Positions 61,899 through 64,000 of a stretch of 64,000 nt of DNA are shown piece after piece. A program made the translations under genes and the position numbers. Under the pieces are notes generated by a model, which saw nothing but the letters and a program-made list of their open reading frames with translations, did not search any database and was not told the DNA's origin. The DNA is from Paramacrobiotus metropolitanus. Lineage: Eukaryota > Tardigrada > Eutardigrada > Parachela > Macrobiotidae. The DNA lies in contig NW_026570230.1 in assembly GCF_019649055.1 (NCBI RefSeq), positions 1,674,001 through 1,738,000 on the forward strand, written 5' to 3'. Each line of letters starts with the position of its first letter. Within the stretch, counting starts at the first letter, position 1.

Positions 61899-63185
61899 TC
61901 ATACTTGAGCAAAGGCTCGGAAGAGGACAATGGGTCCCTCAGTGATGCGTATCTCCGCTTCCGTGTTGGCCGGCAGTAACCATACTGTCCCTTTCTCAAT
62001 GGGCTCCTCGGCAATGGAACACCGGGCACTTCCGGTCAAGCACAGCACTATACTGGCCGATCCCAGTTCGGGCAGGGTATAAATGGCGTTGGCTTCCGGG
62101 ATCTGCATTGACAACAATTTGTTAAGCGCATACTGATACTGTGCAATTGCAATCATATCTGCAATCGACTTTTTGATTAAGTACTGTAATTAGGGTGTTA
62201 AGCATTACAGTCAAATTAACATCAACTACTCTAATAATGGAACAATTTGAAACAACTAACAGGTAACATTGTAAGTATCGCTTCCGTAACACTGCCCAAT
62301 GTCATTATTTTAGTGTTTCGAGTACGTATTTCTACGCTCTTTGACCTTCGTATCTTGTAAACAGGACGCTATTTCAGCAACACCAGTATCAATATCAATA
62401 TCAAAATTAATTTGGCAACAGTATCAATATTAACATTATTCTATAAACTTATTGTTACACAACCTACAAACTTTTTGTTATAATTATTATGATTCTAGAA
62501 TTACTATCAAAACACAAGTATTGACTACAGAACGATTCGATGGAAACTTTCAATACAGTAATTAAATTAATTTGAATCAAACCAGGACAGCCTACACAAA
62601 ACTCGGAAATCGGCCAGACTGGATGATCGAATTCTACAGTTTGTACTGACGGCTGCGGCGTTATTTCTGCCCGATGCAAACAAAAACGGGAAACTGATAC
62701 GAATACGATACTCTGAGATACTCGTATATTTAAATTTGTCACCGCGTATGTAATCAGCACGCTGCATATAAAATTACTCGTATTGTTGCTTTCCAGTACA
62801 CTTTTACATGATTCGCCAAACTCATCAAAGACAGTTTAGCATACGTACAACAGTAATCCCTCTTGTAGCGCATCAGATACGCAAAGTCAGACGATTCATA
62901 ATTTAATATCGAAGAATCAGCAACCATTCTACGAAAGTTAGTAATACGAATAGTCAAAAAGTTAGTTATCCCATACCTCGGTGCGCGCTACACCAAACTC
63001 CGCAATGGGTGGCAAGTAATAAGCAGTCCATACATCATCGTTATCGTGCGTCAAGGGGAACTTGTAATCCTCGCCCGGCCCGTATGAATAATCCACAAGT
63101 TCCAGCAGTGTTTCCACATCACGGAATTTTGGCGTCAAACCCGCACGGACAACGTTGTCCGAGTTGGCCATACATTCCACAAGAT
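61899..63185 (-). CDS. MPI: Mannose-6-phosphate isomerase, 3' exons (partial)
   Basis: Two minus-strand exons are visible: 63185-62977 and 62138-61899, joined in phase 0, giving about 148 C-terminal residues. The first has the highly conserved VECMANSDNVVRAGLTPKF, with the type I phosphomannose isomerase SDN.VRAGLTPK block that contributes to the active site. The second has IYTLPELGSASIVLCLTGSA and ends PIVLFRAFAQV, like the C-terminal cupin of MPI. The enzyme interconverts fructose-6-phosphate and mannose-6-phosphate in the cytosol, feeding glycosylation. The catalytic N-terminal cupin and zinc ligands are on exons beyond the right edge; 63186-64000 appears to be intron. Confidence 0.88.
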
Positions 63186-64000
63186 CTACGGGAGAAGGCG
63201 AAAATCAATGATCTTTCGCGTGTGAATCGTGTGTGATAGATTAATTATTACTGCACAAATACTTGGCACGGTCCGGAAACAAAAAGTCAAGTGTATTATC
63301 TCAACTTGCATTTAATGTTTACTGTATCCATCAGTATAATACACAACTATAAAGTATAATACTGTAGTTTATAATAATTCTTAATAGTAATATCAGTACA
63401 CATATTTATATGCATTACGATCATGCAAACTGCTTAAACAACCTTCCATTAACATCGTTTACGAAAACTGCAACTGTTGGAACGATTGTGATGTTACGGA
63501 ATGGATGCCTGCCAGAGTATTATGACGCCTAACAAGCTTTTCAGTTAAACTTATTGGTGAATTTATTTCCAATAGAGCGATATCAAGATTCAGTTACATT
63601 TAACTTATTTACCTACTCAACTTAATATACTCGTACCTTGCTCTACTATCATTAGCGCAACGTCGCACCATCCTAAACCTAACTCTAAAAGTGTAAGCTG
63701 ACTAAAACGCATACAACAAACTTTCTAAGACTTATAATTATTAGAAATCTGAAACGCTCACTTCCTCTGTCAACTTAAGAAGCACCAAATCAACTTAAGC
63801 AATTATAAATTAAGATACCAAACACTGACAATCGATTATCACGATCGAAAGTTTCAAGCTGTTAACTAAAGGCCACAGTACGTATGGTCAGCTGATAAGT
63901 ATGAACATGTTCTGTATCTGGATGTCGGTGCGACAATTCTTTCACGACGGTACCATGCAAACATGAAAACAAAAAATGTTTCTTACGATTCTATTAATGC
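63186..64000 (-). other. Probable MPI intron
   Basis: AT-rich, with no frame matching the MPI N-terminal half. The exon at 62977-63185 starts after an acceptor CTCCCGTAG in phase 1, so at least one upstream exon exists outside the window. One TACTCGTA near 63628. Confidence 0.5.

Noticed and set aside
1-64000. tRNA, rRNA and CRISPR
   Set aside because: No cloverleaf with clear A and B boxes, no rRNA-like block and no regularly spaced repeat-spacer pattern was noticed; a tRNAscan or Rfam search was not possible.

Overview
The window is nuclear DNA of a small-genome invertebrate animal. Genes are split by short GT-AG introns, spacers are AT-rich, and the recognisable proteins are animal ones: an Even-skipped homeodomain, a GLUT sugar transporter, ING3, RRS1, a single-box HMG protein, mannose-6-phosphate isomerase, a lipocalin and BRWD/PHIP-like bromodomain proteins. 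A tardigrade or similar compact ecdysozoan would fit, but nothing in the window proves the species. All gene models were built by hand from open frames, splice consensus and remembered family motifs; no database search was run.

Layout. 0-7.1 kb: the 3' end of an unidentified gene, a secreted lipocalin (+), and convergent to it a ten-exon SLC2/GLUT gene (-) with a decayed retroelement coding fragment in an intron. 7.3-12.1 kb: a repeat-dense block with two identical direct-repeat pairs (143 bp and 223 bp) around a degenerate tandem array of about 1 kb units and a long purine/AT-rich tract. 12-25.6 kb: mostly non-coding, with perfect hairpins, an isolated well-formed first exon (-) and doubtful membrane-protein-like exons. 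26-31.4 kb: two nuclear housekeeping genes (+), the HMG-box protein and RRS1.

32-45.3 kb is the most unusual part: three head-to-tail copies (-) of a gene related to BRWD/PHIP that keeps the cryptic-Tudor and bromodomain portions but has no WD40 repeats. The copy at 41953-45312 is intact (799 codons). The other two carry frameshifts, and a stray piece of exon 1 lies between copies. 46.7-48.3 kb: a four-pass membrane protein (+). 52.4-54.1 kb: even-skipped (-), flanked by long non-coding DNA that may hold enhancers. 58.7-60.7 kb: ING3 (-). 61.9-63.2 kb: the 3' exons of mannose-6-phosphate isomerase (-), whose 5' part lies beyond the window.

Several genes share a chromatin or nuclear theme (HMG box, bromodomain-Tudor family, ING3, Eve). 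They look like independent neighbours rather than one pathway. At the sequence level the octamer TACTCGTA/TACGAGTA is strongly over-represented in non-coding DNA, and at least five perfect or near-perfect hairpins are scattered between genes.
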